Shown here: positions 8,492 to 17,861 of the stretch, one piece after another
Position numbering within the stretch: the stretch's first letter is position 1
Layout of the letters: each line of letters starts with the position of its first letter
NCBI GenBank assembly: GCA_946410085.1
Contig: CAMJZA010000009.1
Coordinates: 1 to 64,000 of the forward strand
Origin: an uncultured Treponema sp.
GTDB taxonomy: Bacteria > Spirochaetota > Spirochaetia > Treponematales > Treponemataceae
Length of the DNA stretch: 64,000 nt
Reading direction: 5' to 3'
Notes under the pieces: generated by a model
What the model was told of the DNA's origin: nothing
Databases searched by the model: none
What the model saw: the letters and a program-made list of their open reading frames with translations, nothing else
Made by a program: the position numbers and the translations under genes

Positions 8492-9110
8492 CCGGACGCT
8501 TTGTTATTCGGCTGGTGATTTGCGGGCTGCCCCTCCGCGACGGCTGGAAGGGCCTCAGGATTTCCGCGAGGGGCTTCCCCGCGTCCCGGGTAAGTTTCTC
8601 CGTCACTTTCATCGTGAAGATTGCGTCCGCGCGGCTGTCGTGGAACTCCATGCCCTGCGTGTCGATTCCGAGCCGCTCCACGAACGCGCCCAGTCCGCCC
8701 TGCATCCCGTAGAACTTTTCCAGCACCGTGCGGATGTCGTAGCATGCGTATTCGATTTCGGCAAGGCCGTAGCGCCTGCATTCCGCGCCGATCGTCTTGA
8801 GGTCGCCCTTGCAGCCGAAGCCCAGTACGAGCCTGTCCCCCGCGCCGAGGAGCGAGCGGATTCTCTGGTAGTGCTGCGGGAACTTGGGCTTCCCGGCGTA
8901 TTCCTCCCGGCTGTATGCGAGATGGCAGCGCGAGCCTTTCTTGAACAGGTACCAGTCGAAGGGCGCGTCGGGGTTCATCAGGATGTCGTCCGTCTCGATG
9001 ACCGAGAAATCCTGATCGCAGAGGACGTAGCCGAACGAGCAGATCTTCCCCGTCCCGCCGAAGTTGTTCGCGCACTCGATGTCAAAAAAGAGGTAGCTTG
9101 TGCCTGTCAC
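8488..9110 (-). CDS. DnaQ-like (DEDD) 3'-5' exonuclease; 3' end uncertain because the ORF reads through in frame into the LUD gene
   Basis: LFFDIECAN...GDLKTIGAECRRYGLAEIEYACYDIRTVLEKFYGMQGGLGAFVERLGI...EFHDSRADAIFT; start overlaps upstream GNAT stop (ATGA, 9107-9110). Confidence 0.75.
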
Positions 9111-9676
9111 TTTCCTACAATCTCCCAGTCGCGCCTGAGGAGGGCCCAGAGCGTGATGTCGATGAGCTTGCCGCGGCAGAGCTCGTAGTCCCGCATCTCT
9201 CCCTCTTTGACGAATCCCAGCCTGCCCGCGAGGGCCTGCGATGCCGTGTTCGGCGGTTCGATGAATGCCTCGATCCTGTTCATATCCGAGCTTGAGAAGG
9301 CGAAGTCCAGCACAAGCGTGAGGGCCTCGCCCATTATCCCCCTGCGCTGGTAGTTTCTGTTCAGCTCATAGCCCATCTCGGCCTTCTTGTCGTCATCGGA
9401 AAATGCGAAGAGGCCGCATGTCCCCACGAGCTTCGCGTTTTCCCGGAGCACGATGCCCCAGCGGATCATCGTCCTGTTTTTGAGGGCCTGCATGAAAAAG
9501 CGGGTCTGCCTCTCTGCCTCCTCCATGCTTTTGAACGGGAGCAGGTCGTAATAGCGCATCACCTCGCCGTCGGAGAAAATCTCGAACACATCCTCCGCGT
9601 CCCTTTCTTCCAGAGGCCGCAGGACAAGCCGCTCCGATTCCAGGACCAGATCCTTCCCGAAAAGTTCGTCCTTCAT
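9107..9676 (-). CDS. GNAT N-acetyltransferase (RimJ/RimL-like)
   Basis: LVLESERLVLRPLEERDAEDVFEIFSDGEVMRYYD...AEMGYELNRNYQRRGIMGEAL...N.ASQALAGRLGFVKEG. Confidence 0.88.
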   Translation of the reverse strand: MKDELFGKDLVLESERLVLRPLEERDAEDVFEIFSDGEVMRYYDLLPFKSMEEAERQTRFFMQALKNRTMIRWGIVLRENAKLVGTCGLFAFSDDDKKAEMGYELNRNYQRRGIMGEALTLVLDFAFSSSDMNRIEAFIEPPNTASQALAGRLGFVKEGEMRDYELCRGKLIDITLWALLRRDWEIVGK

Positions 9677-9972
9677 TTTACCCCCGTGCTTTTCTTCACG
9701 GCGACTGCCGTGAACTCTCCCGGCAGTTTCCCGTTCTCCCAGGACGGATGCTCGTCGAAGCCCGTGAGCGTGAAGCCGCTCCCGATAATCGAATTGATGA
9801 TCTCGCTTATGGTATACTTCCGGTAGATGCATATCAGCTTGCCGCCCGGCCTGAGGATTGCGTTCATCACCTGCATGAACGCGGCGATGTCATGGAAATA
9901 GTGCAGGACCCCTCCCTCCATGAAGGCATCGTATTCCCACGCCTTTTTGTGCTGCCTGGTATAATCGTCCAT
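9673..9972 (-). pseudogene. Class I SAM methyltransferase remnant with two apparent in-frame deletions
   Basis: MDDYTRQHKKAWEYDAF joins MEGGVLHYFHDIAAFMQVMNAILRPGGKLICI, which joins YRKYTISEIINSIIGSGFTLTGFDEHPSWENGKLPGEFTAVAVKK; the SAM-binding core is missing. Confidence 0.7.
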
Positions 9973-10121
9973 GAATCTCCCTCCGTGAGTTAGCTGTGTA
10001 TATAGAGCCGTGACTTCTCCGGCTCCCCGTCGCCCTGTGCCATGCTAGGCAATCCGCTTCCCGTCTATCCCGCACACGAGCATCTGCGAGCCGTCCTTGC
10101 CGGTTCATAGTTGTCATCTCC

Positions 10122-10676
10122 TTATGTCCGTGATAATTCAAGCCTCATATAGACCAGTTCCTGATAGCCACTTATCCGTGAGTTGAAGCCCCTGGGGGTC
10201 CGCCCGAACTCCACAAAGCCCGCGTCCCTGTACAGGGATACTGCCCGCCTGTTTTCGGCGACGACGTTGAGCTCCAGCTGCCCGTATCCGGCTTCCCGCG
10301 CGCACTCTATGCAGGCGGTCGTGAGGGCCTTGCCCAGCCCCAGACCCCAGTATTCCCGCAGGATGCTGATGCCGAATTCCGCCCGGTGCCTCAGCTTGTA
10401 CTTCGACCCGACTGCCTCGATCCCGGCCATACCCGCGAGCTTCCCGTCAACGAAGGCGAGGATTTCTATCTCGTTCGGGCTTGCCGCCTTTCCGTCCAGG
10501 AACTTCGCCTCCTGCTCCGGGTAATAGCTGTTCTCGTCAGGGTATGACAACAGGTAGTCCGTCTCCGCATGGGTTGCGTTGAAGTTCTCGTAGACGGCCT
10601 TCCCGTCCGCCGCCTCCCCGTTCCTGAGCACCGCCTCTTTCCCGTTTTTTAATGTAATTGTTTGATTGTATTTCAT
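10122..10676 (-). CDS. GNAT N-acetyltransferase
   Basis: ILREYWGLGLGKALTTACIECAREAGYGQLELNVVAENRRAVSLYRDAGFVEFG. Confidence 0.88.
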   Translation of the reverse strand: MKYNQTITLKNGKEAVLRNGEAADGKAVYENFNATHAETDYLLSYPDENSYYPEQEAKFLDGKAASPNEIEILAFVDGKLAGMAGIEAVGSKYKLRHRAEFGISILREYWGLGLGKALTTACIECAREAGYGQLELNVVAENRRAVSLYRDAGFVEFGRTPRGFNSRISGYQELVYMRLELSRT

Positions 10677-10789
10677 CTGTTTGTCCTCGTTACCGTCCTG
10701 CACTGCAATGGCCGAATTTCTTCCCGGCATAGGCCGTGCCTGTTATGAAATATGTCCTCGACAAATCCATCGTTCCTTATCCTCCCCCC

Positions 10790-11272
10790 TCACTTTGCCG
10801 TTACGTTCACCAGCGCATTGTATTCCCGGAGATATATCCCGCGGCGCATTTCATCGCTGGCGGCATAGTCCTCGTGCCTGGAAAAAATCTCTATGGCCTG
10901 CCCGACGGGAACCCAGTGCGGCTCCATTCCGACCGACCGTTCCCGCTCTGTCAGTTTCCGCCCGCAGCTGCCGGTAACCTCGCACATAAAATACGTGCTG
11001 ATGTATTTCCAGTCCTCATAGTATTTATCTATCTCAAGCACGCATGCCGAAGGCTTTGTGACGACACCAGTCTCTTCCGCAACTTCCCGCACGCAGCATC
11101 CGGCCTCATCCTCACCGTCCTCCATCCCGCCGCCCGGAATCATGTACAGGCCGGTCTGCGTCTCATACGACAAAAGGATGAGCGTGCCATTCATCACGAT
11201 TCCCCTGCACGCCGTGCGGGACTTGTCCCAATTCCCGGAATAGTTCTCCCCGGTAATCTCTATTGTCCTCAT
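10790..11272 (-). CDS. NUDIX hydrolase
   Basis: GGGMEDGEDEAGCCVREVAEETGVV Nudix box. Confidence 0.9.
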   Translation of the reverse strand: MRTIEITGENYSGNWDKSRTACRGIVMNGTLILLSYETQTGLYMIPGGGMEDGEDEAGCCVREVAEETGVVTKPSACVLEIDKYYEDWKYISTYFMCEVTGSCGRKLTERERSVGMEPHWVPVGQAIEIFSRHEDYAASDEMRRGIYLREYNALVNVTAK

Positions 11273-11475
11273 ATGTCCTCATATTGTTCGCAATTCACAG
11301 GGGCCGGGCCCGAGCTCCAGCAGAGAGCGTACCACAGATTCCTGTAATCCGCAAGACGGAATCAACCGGACGGAACAGAGGCTTCCATAGACGCCGGTTT
11401 TCCGTGGACAGGCCGGCTGCCCCGCCCGCGCGGAGTGCCGCCCCAATGACAGGGACGGCACAAGCTCCTTCCGGC

Positions 11476-12501
11476 CTACACCTTCCAGCCCCGGTAGCGG
11501 TTCTTCTGGTACTCCCTCGTGAACTTCGCAATCTGCATCATCTTCTCTTTGCCCCACTGGTTCTCGCTGTGGAGCTTAAGATAGGTCTGCCAGCGCTCCT
11601 CACTGAGCGAACCGTCCTGCAAGGCCGCACGGACCGCGCAGCCCGGCTCGCAGGTGTGGGAGCAGTCGCTGAACCTGCACTGGCTGAAAAGCGACGTGAC
11701 ATCCGGGAATGTCTCGTTTATGCCGTCCTCCATGCCGAGCAGGCCGATCTCGCGCAGGCCGGGGGTATCCATGATCCAGACCCCGTTCTGCAGGCGGAAG
11801 AGCTGGCGGTATGTCGTGGTGTGCCGCCCCTTTCCGTCCCCGTCGCGGATGTCGCTCACTTTCATCAGCGGCGAGCCGTTCAGGGTGTTGAGCAAAGTCG
11901 ATTTGCCGACGCCGGAGGATCCGACGAAGGCGATCGTCTTGCCCTCCTGCATATAGGGCGCAAGCTGATCCATGCCGTAGCCGGTCAGCGAGCTGATTGC
12001 GATGACGTCCGCCTTGTCGCAGACCGCCCGCGTGATCTCCAGCTTCAGCCCGACGTCATCGCACAGGTCGGCCTTGGACAGGATTACGACCGGCTTCGCG
12101 CCGGTGTTCAGCGTGATGGAAACGTAGCGGGCAATCCTGTTCTCGCTGTAATCCTGGTTCAGGGACGTGACGATGAACACGTAATCGAAATTTGCGGCGA
12201 GCGTCTCCTCGTGAAGGTGCTTCACGTATGATTCCGCATGTCCGCCCCGGTCAGGGCGTTTGAACGCGCTCGTGCGGGGCAGCACCTCGTCGATGAGCGC
12301 GTCCCCGTACTCATTGGTGATGACCTTCACGTAATCCCCGACGACCGGGCATTCCAGTCCGAGATTGTGAAACTTCCCCTTCAGCGTGCCGGTGAATTCG
12401 GAGTCAGGCCGTACCGTGCCGTCTTCGGCGCAGGGCAGGAGGGTAAACAGATTTTTCTGCACGCATGAGACGCGGGCAGAAATCAGGGTATTTGATTTCA
12501 T
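11476..12501 (-). CDS. rsgA: Ribosome small subunit-dependent GTPase A
   Basis: Circularly permuted GTPase: LSKADL (G4), GSSGVGKSTLLNTL (G1), DTPGLRE (G3), CxFSDCSHTCEPGCAV zinc motif. Confidence 0.95.
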   Translation of the reverse strand: MKSNTLISARVSCVQKNLFTLLPCAEDGTVRPDSEFTGTLKGKFHNLGLECPVVGDYVKVITNEYGDALIDEVLPRTSAFKRPDRGGHAESYVKHLHEETLAANFDYVFIVTSLNQDYSENRIARYVSITLNTGAKPVVILSKADLCDDVGLKLEITRAVCDKADVIAISSLTGYGMDQLAPYMQEGKTIAFVGSSGVGKSTLLNTLNGSPLMKVSDIRDGDGKGRHTTTYRQLFRLQNGVWIMDTPGLREIGLLGMEDGINETFPDVTSLFSQCRFSDCSHTCEPGCAVRAALQDGSLSEERWQTYLKLHSENQWGKEKMMQIAKFTREYQKNRYRGWKV

Positions 12502-12862
12502 TTGAATTTCCTAAAAGCGAGAATGCATATCCTGACGGATATTCCAGCGCAGCTCCGCTCCTAGGACAAGGACTGTGTGACAGCTTTTATGCCAGGCAAG
12601 CGGAGGCCGAAACGCAAGAGAAACGAATCATAAATCTATCTCAACCTCCTGAAAACTAAGATAGTTCCCTTATATCACAATTCAAAACTTTATGCAAGCC
12701 ATGAATCAATTTTTTGCCGCCGGCAGTTTTGTCTTCTATATTATCGCACTACAGGGACATCACGTATATCTGGCAGGGATTCTTCTCGTCCGCATCGGCA
12801 ATCTGCTGTATCATAACTGTCCCTGCAGCAAGGATACCCGAGATTCAGATATGTGTAAAGCC

Positions 12863-14203
12863 TTATCCCAGCGGGAACAGAAGGCAGAATTCGCTTCCTT
12901 CTCCGGGCTTGCTTCTGACGCTCAGCTTTGCGTTATGATATTTCGCACCGTGTTTTACAATTGAAAGCCCAAGCCCTGTGCCTGTCGTCCTGTTGCCCTG
13001 CGTGTCTTTTGCGCGGCTCTTGTCGATTCTGTAAAAACGCTCGAAGATTCTTTCCTGCTGGTTTTCTGCGATTCCTATCCCCGTGTCTTTGACAGAAAGT
13101 TTCAGATACCGTTTTCCAAGGTCAACATTTTCAATTTTCACGACAACATTCCCGTTTTCTTTGTTATATTTGACTGCGTTTTCGACAAGATTAAAAATCA
13201 TCTCCTGTATGACTGCGGGAACTCCGTGTATACAAACCTGTTCTTTCGTTTTGTTATCAAGTTCAACAGAAACATTTTTTTTCTTTGCATACGATTCAAG
13301 AGACTTGATTGTTTCGGTACAAATTTCTTCAATGCAGATTTCTTCTTTTTCCATCGTGATGGATTCTTCATCCAGCTTTGAAAGCTTCAGGATATCATTT
13401 ACAAGAAGAATCAATCTCTGCGCTTCGTTGTAGATATCTTCGGAAAAACTCAGCATCGTTTTTTCATCAGCTGAACCGCTTTTCATAATTTCCGCAAAAC
13501 CGCTTATACTGGTCAGGGGAGTTTTAAGCTCGTGGCTTACATTCGCGGAAAACTGTCGGCGGATTTCTTCCCGCTGCTTTTTCTCAAAGTTTTCGTCACT
13601 GATACGCTTTATGAAAGGCTTGAACTCTGAAAAAGTTTCATTCGTTTCGGGATTTTCAAAATCAATTTTTTCTATGGAAGCCGTGATTTTTTTTGAAAGT
13701 GCAGCGGCCACAAGACCTGAAATAATAAGGGCAATCACTAAAAGGCACAAAAGTTCCTGGCTTAAACCGAACATCAAAAGTCCCGCTGTATATTGCTGGC
13801 AGGAAACCCTGAGCACAGTGCCGTTTTCAAGCCGCTTGGCAAAATACAGGTTTTTCTGAAGCATGGTCGAAGAATAACGCGACACTTTGGAAGAGCCTTT
13901 TTTCATCGCCTCGATGAACTCACTGCGGGAAGCGTGATTTTCCATTTCGGCAGGATTTGCCTTGTTGTCAAAAATCACCTTTCCCTGAAAATCAATGACC
14001 GTGATTCTGTTGTCAGTCTTTATCCCCTCAAAAGTCGTCAGGAGCGAAAGATAATCGCACTCGTTTTCAAGCTCCGAAAAAATACGGTTTTCAAAATACT
14101 TGTAAAAGGAGTCGATGAAAATCACCGCACAGGCAAAGTAAACCGCCACGCCAACTAGCATTGTGTTTATAAAAATTCGTAAAGTCAATGATTTAATTTT
14201 CAT
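12863..14203 (-). CDS. phoR: Sensor histidine kinase, PhoR-like
   Basis: H-box FSANVSHELKTPLTSISGFAEIM, N-box NLVENAVKYN, G-boxes; neighbour of phoU/pst genes. Confidence 0.85.
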   Translation of the reverse strand: MKIKSLTLRIFINTMLVGVAVYFACAVIFIDSFYKYFENRIFSELENECDYLSLLTTFEGIKTDNRITVIDFQGKVIFDNKANPAEMENHASRSEFIEAMKKGSSKVSRYSSTMLQKNLYFAKRLENGTVLRVSCQQYTAGLLMFGLSQELLCLLVIALIISGLVAAALSKKITASIEKIDFENPETNETFSEFKPFIKRISDENFEKKQREEIRRQFSANVSHELKTPLTSISGFAEIMKSGSADEKTMLSFSEDIYNEAQRLILLVNDILKLSKLDEESITMEKEEICIEEICTETIKSLESYAKKKNVSVELDNKTKEQVCIHGVPAVIQEMIFNLVENAVKYNKENGNVVVKIENVDLGKRYLKLSVKDTGIGIAENQQERIFERFYRIDKSRAKDTQGNRTTGTGLGLSIVKHGAKYHNAKLSVRSKPGEGSEFCLLFPLG

Positions 14204-14283
14204 TTTCTGTCTCCAATAATCGAAAAAATGGACCGTTCTGCAATAAGACAGAGTATTGGCACCGCTTCATTCTATATCAATAC

Positions 14284-14345
14284 AGATTATAGTTTAAAAA
14301 TATTAGATTTTGGGGATAGAAATGTTAAATCTGAGTTAAATTTTT
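14284..14345 (-). promoter_or_regulatory. Pho-box-like element plus -10 upstream of phoR
   Basis: On + strand ATTAGAT (14302), GTTAAAT (14324), GTTAAAT (14335): 22+11 bp geometry; reverse-strand -10 TATAAT at 14286-14291. Confidence 0.7.
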
Positions 14346-14566
14346 CGGAATGATAGTATAGCAGGGGGGCTACAATCTGCTTGACCGCCCCCAAGGGCAA
14401 AGACCGGAACCGGGAGACCTGAGTGGCTGTTGCTTGTCCAGCCCAGTCCGCACTTTGCATTCAAAACATGCGTGATTGTGATTGTAAGCGGCTCGTAATC
14501 CGTGAGAACAAGCCCGCCGTTTTTGTCGGAACCAAGAGTAGGCTTTTTCCTCCTGAAAAATTTCAT
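14336..14566 (-). pseudogene. Alkaline phosphatase C-terminal remnant
   Basis: NGGLVLTDYEPLT...LNAKCGLGWTSNSHSGLPVPVFALGGGQ...FRKI resembles the PhoA-family GG(L/M)xLT...W(T)xxxHxGxPVPVFAxG C-terminus; ATGA overlap with phoU. Confidence 0.6.
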
Positions 14567-15198
14567 TTCCTTTCCCCCGTCAAAGCATAAATCACCCAGC
14601 CCGCGATGACCGTGGCGTGGTCGCCGATTCGCTCGATATACTTGGCAATCAGAAGGTAGTCAAGGATTGTCTCGCCCTCGTCCGTCTGGCGGATTTTTTC
14701 AACCAGATCCCTTTTGATTGTGCGGTAAAGGCCGTCAATTACATCGTCACGGACAATCACATTCCTTGCCTTGCTGTAATCCCTTTCGATGTAGGAAGTC
14801 ACCGCTTCGTGCAGCATTTGGATAATCTGGTCGGACATTTCGGCAATCTCTTTCATCTTTCCGTATTTGCAGTCCGGTACTTTTAGGACAAGGTCTGCAA
14901 TATCCACCGCATGGTCGCCGATTCGCTCCATGTCCGTAATCATCTTGAGTGCGGCTGTAATATGACGCAGATCCGCGGCTACCGGCTGCTGCTGGAGCAA
15001 AAGCTTCAGGCAGAGGCTTTCAATTTCCCGCTCCATCTCGTTTATCGCCTCGTCGTTCTTTGCAACCTCGCGCGCCGCATCAACATCCCGCCCCATCAAA
15101 GCAATCATGGAACTTTCAATGGCAATTTCAATCATCTTTCCCATGCTGATAATTAAGCTGTTCAATTTCCGCAGTTCTTTCTCATATCTTTCACGCAT
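14563..15198 (-). CDS. phoU: Phosphate transport system regulator PhoU
   Basis: MRERYEKELRKLNSLIISMGKM...DLRHITAALKMITDMERIGDHAVDIAD...YIERIGDHATVIAGW. Confidence 0.93.
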   Translation of the reverse strand: MRERYEKELRKLNSLIISMGKMIEIAIESSMIALMGRDVDAAREVAKNDEAINEMEREIESLCLKLLLQQQPVAADLRHITAALKMITDMERIGDHAVDIADLVLKVPDCKYGKMKEIAEMSDQIIQMLHEAVTSYIERDYSKARNVIVRDDVIDGLYRTIKRDLVEKIRQTDEGETILDYLLIAKYIERIGDHATVIAGWVIYALTGERK

Positions 15199-15234
15199 AT
15201 TTTCCTCCGTTATACAAAGGCGGCTCTCCACCGC

Positions 15235-16053
15235 TCAGCCGAATCTTCCGGTGATATAGTCTTCCGTCTTTTTCATTTTAGGCCTGCTGAAAAGCTGCTG
15301 GGTTTCGCCTTCCTCAATAATTTCTCCAAGCAGGAAGAAAACCGTCCTGTCGCTGATTCTGACCGCCTGCTGCATGTTGTGAGTTACAATCACGATGGTG
15401 TATTTTTCCTTGAGCTTCAAAAGGCAGTCTTCAATTTTTGATGTGGAAATCGGGTCAAGGGCACTTGTCGGCTCGTCCAGCAGAAGCACGTCCGGTTGAA
15501 GTGCAAGTGCACGGGCAATGCACAATCTCTGCTGCTGACCGCCACTAAGTTCCAGAGCGTTTTTTTTCAGCTTGTCCTTAAGCTCTTCCCAGATGGCAGC
15601 ATTCCGCAAGGCTTCTTCTACAATCTGGTCAAGTCTGGCCCGCTTTTTGATTCCGTAAGTTCTGGAGCTGTAGGCAATGTTGTCGTAAATGCTCATGGGA
15701 AAAGGATTAGGCTTCTGGAAAACCATGCCCACATTTTTTCGCAGAAGGTTCACATCGATTTTCGGGTCAAGAATGTTGCAGGAATTAAGCTTGTTCAGCC
15801 GCTCCGTCTTTCCGCCCTTCAACTCAATCAGTTCCTCCTGCCGCAGAAAAATCTCCCCCGTGATGCGGCATCCCTGAACAAAATCGTTCATGCGGTTTAT
15901 GGATTTTAGCAAAGTAGATTTTCCACAGCCGCTTGGCCCGATAAACGAGGTAATCTGCTTCTCCCTGATTTCAAGATTTATGTTTTTGAGGGCGTGGAAA
16001 TCCCCGTAGTATAAATCCAGATTTTGAATTCTGATTTTTTCATTTGCTTCCAT
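15235..16053 (-). CDS. pstB: Phosphate ABC transporter ATP-binding protein
   Basis: [54 protein letters not shown]. Confidence 0.97.
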   Translation of the reverse strand: MEANEKIRIQNLDLYYGDFHALKNINLEIREKQITSFIGPSGCGKSTLLKSINRMNDFVQGCRITGEIFLRQEELIELKGGKTERLNKLNSCNILDPKIDVNLLRKNVGMVFQKPNPFPMSIYDNIAYSSRTYGIKKRARLDQIVEEALRNAAIWEELKDKLKKNALELSGGQQQRLCIARALALQPDVLLLDEPTSALDPISTSKIEDCLLKLKEKYTIVIVTHNMQQAVRISDRTVFFLLGEIIEEGETQQLFSRPKMKKTEDYITGRFG

Positions 16054-16969
16054 TTTTTCCTCCCATCTTCCCCGCCGCAAAGTCCGCCAGCGCGTTTATC
16101 CCCGCCACCATCACAAGCAGCACGACCGCGGTGGCAAAGGCTTCTCCAGTGTGAAGCCCCTCGGAACTGAGCACATACATGTGAATTGCCAGAGTCCGCC
16201 CCGAGCCAAAAAGATTCTGGGGAATTTGGGCGACCGTTCCGGCTGTGTAAATCAAGGCTGCGGTCTCTCCAACGACACGCCCCGTCGCAAGAATTATTCC
16301 GCTTAAAATTCCGGGAAGAGCGGAAGGCAAGACAATCTTAAAAACCGTGCGTAATTTTCCGGCTCCAAGGCCAAAGCTTCCTTCGCGTAAAGTCAAAGGA
16401 ACTGCAAGCAGGGCTTCTTCCGTTGTCCGCATGATTGTCGGTAAAATCATGATTGCCACCGTTGCCGCTCCTCCCAAAAGTGAATAGCCCCAGTGCAAAA
16501 ATCCTACAAAAAGCAGCATCCCAAAAAGGCCGTATATAATGGAAGGAATGCCGGTTAAAGTTTCAGCTGTCATTCGGACTAGCTTTACAAATCGCTTGCC
16601 TTTTCTTGCATATTCTACAAGATAGATTGCGCTTCCAATCCCCAGCGGGCAGGTAATCAAAAGCGCAAGTAGCGTCATTACCAGAGTATTTACCAAAGCC
16701 GGAATTACCGAGCAGTTTTCTGAAGTGTATTCCCTGCTGAAAAGGCTCGGCGACAAATAAGGAACTCCTTTTACAAGAATGTATCCAATCATAAAAAGCA
16801 GGAGAAGCAATGTAATGCCGGCAGAAAAATAAACTGCGATTCTTACAAAAGGGGCGCCTGCCCCTCGCTCCAGCCTCCTCACTCGGCAAGCCTCGCTCCG
16901 GTGTCTTTCGCTACCCCCTCTAGCGGGCTCAAACGCCGCCCGCAACGCCTGCTCTCTTTTTCCAATCAT
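16040..16969 (-). CDS. pstA: Phosphate ABC transporter permease PstA
   Basis: Permease region ...[11 protein letters not shown]...[45 protein letters not shown]; atypical Arg-rich N-terminus. Confidence 0.93.
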   Translation of the reverse strand: MIGKREQALRAAFEPARGGSERHRSEACRVRRLERGAGAPFVRIAVYFSAGITLLLLLFMIGYILVKGVPYLSPSLFSREYTSENCSVIPALVNTLVMTLLALLITCPLGIGSAIYLVEYARKGKRFVKLVRMTAETLTGIPSIIYGLFGMLLFVGFLHWGYSLLGGAATVAIMILPTIMRTTEEALLAVPLTLREGSFGLGAGKLRTVFKIVLPSALPGILSGIILATGRVVGETAALIYTAGTVAQIPQNLFGSGRTLAIHMYVLSSEGLHTGEAFATAVVLLVMVAGINALADFAAGKMGGKNGSK

Positions 16970-17814
16970 ACAGGCCCCCTGTTTTTTACAAGATTAAAAG
17001 TAAGATTTATCAGAAGGATAAAGGCAAAGAGAACCACACCTGTTGCAATCAGGGCTTCCCTGTGCAAATCTGCGGCATAGCCCATTTCAATTACGATGTT
17101 TGCCGTAAGAGTCCGCACTCCCTTCAAAATTGAATCTGGAAGGCGGACTTGATTTCCCGCGACCATAATCACCGCCATGGTTTCTCCAATTGCCCGTCCG
17201 ATTCCCAAAATGACACCTGCCATAATCCCGCTTTTTGCGGCAGGAACTACAATGGAAAATACGCTCCGTTCATGACTTGCCCCCAAAGCCCTTGCGCCCT
17301 CGTAATAATTTTGAGGAACTGCATTCAGAGAACTTTCTGAAACGCTTACGATTGTCGGCAGAATCATCATGGCAAGCAAAAGAGAGGCTGACAAAATTGA
17401 AGAGCCGTTTCCGCCAAAAATGTCGCGCACAAAGGGCACGATAATCATCAGCGCAAAAAATCCGTAGACAACGCTGGGAATTCCTGCCAAAAGATTTATG
17501 GCCGATTTTAATATTTTATGCAGCCATACAGGACAAAACTTTGAGAGAAAAACGGAAGTCATAAGTCCTACCGGAAGCCCGATTATCAGTGCCCCTGCGG
17601 TAACATAAAGGCTTCCTGCAATCATCGGGAAAATGCCGTACAGATTGTTTGCGGGCTTCCATTTTGTACCTAAGAGAAAGTCTGCAAAACCGATTTTATG
17701 TATTGCAGGCAGTCCATTGACAAACAGGAAAAGACAGATGAGGAGGACGGAGAAAATGCTGAATATTGAGCAGAGAAGAAAAAGATATTTGAAAAGATTC
17801 TCTTTTACTTTCAT
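16966..17814 (-). CDS. pstC: Phosphate ABC transporter permease PstC
   Basis: AGIPSVVYGFFAL...NYYEGARALGASHERSVFSIVVPAAKSGIMAGVILGIGRAIGETMAV. Confidence 0.95.
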   Translation of the reverse strand: MKVKENLFKYLFLLCSIFSIFSVLLICLFLFVNGLPAIHKIGFADFLLGTKWKPANNLYGIFPMIAGSLYVTAGALIIGLPVGLMTSVFLSKFCPVWLHKILKSAINLLAGIPSVVYGFFALMIIVPFVRDIFGGNGSSILSASLLLAMMILPTIVSVSESSLNAVPQNYYEGARALGASHERSVFSIVVPAAKSGIMAGVILGIGRAIGETMAVIMVAGNQVRLPDSILKGVRTLTANIVIEMGYAADLHREALIATGVVLFAFILLINLTFNLVKNRGPV

Positions 17815-17861
17815 AAGAACTCCAGGGGGAAATTCCCCCGTTTTGTTTTGTTTAGTTCAGT

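Noticed and set aside
9973-10121. Possible extra gene remnant between the methyltransferase remnant and GNAT (...KDGSQMLVCGIDGKRIA*)
   Set aside because: Only a few protein-like residues; too weak to support a family or a pseudogene call.
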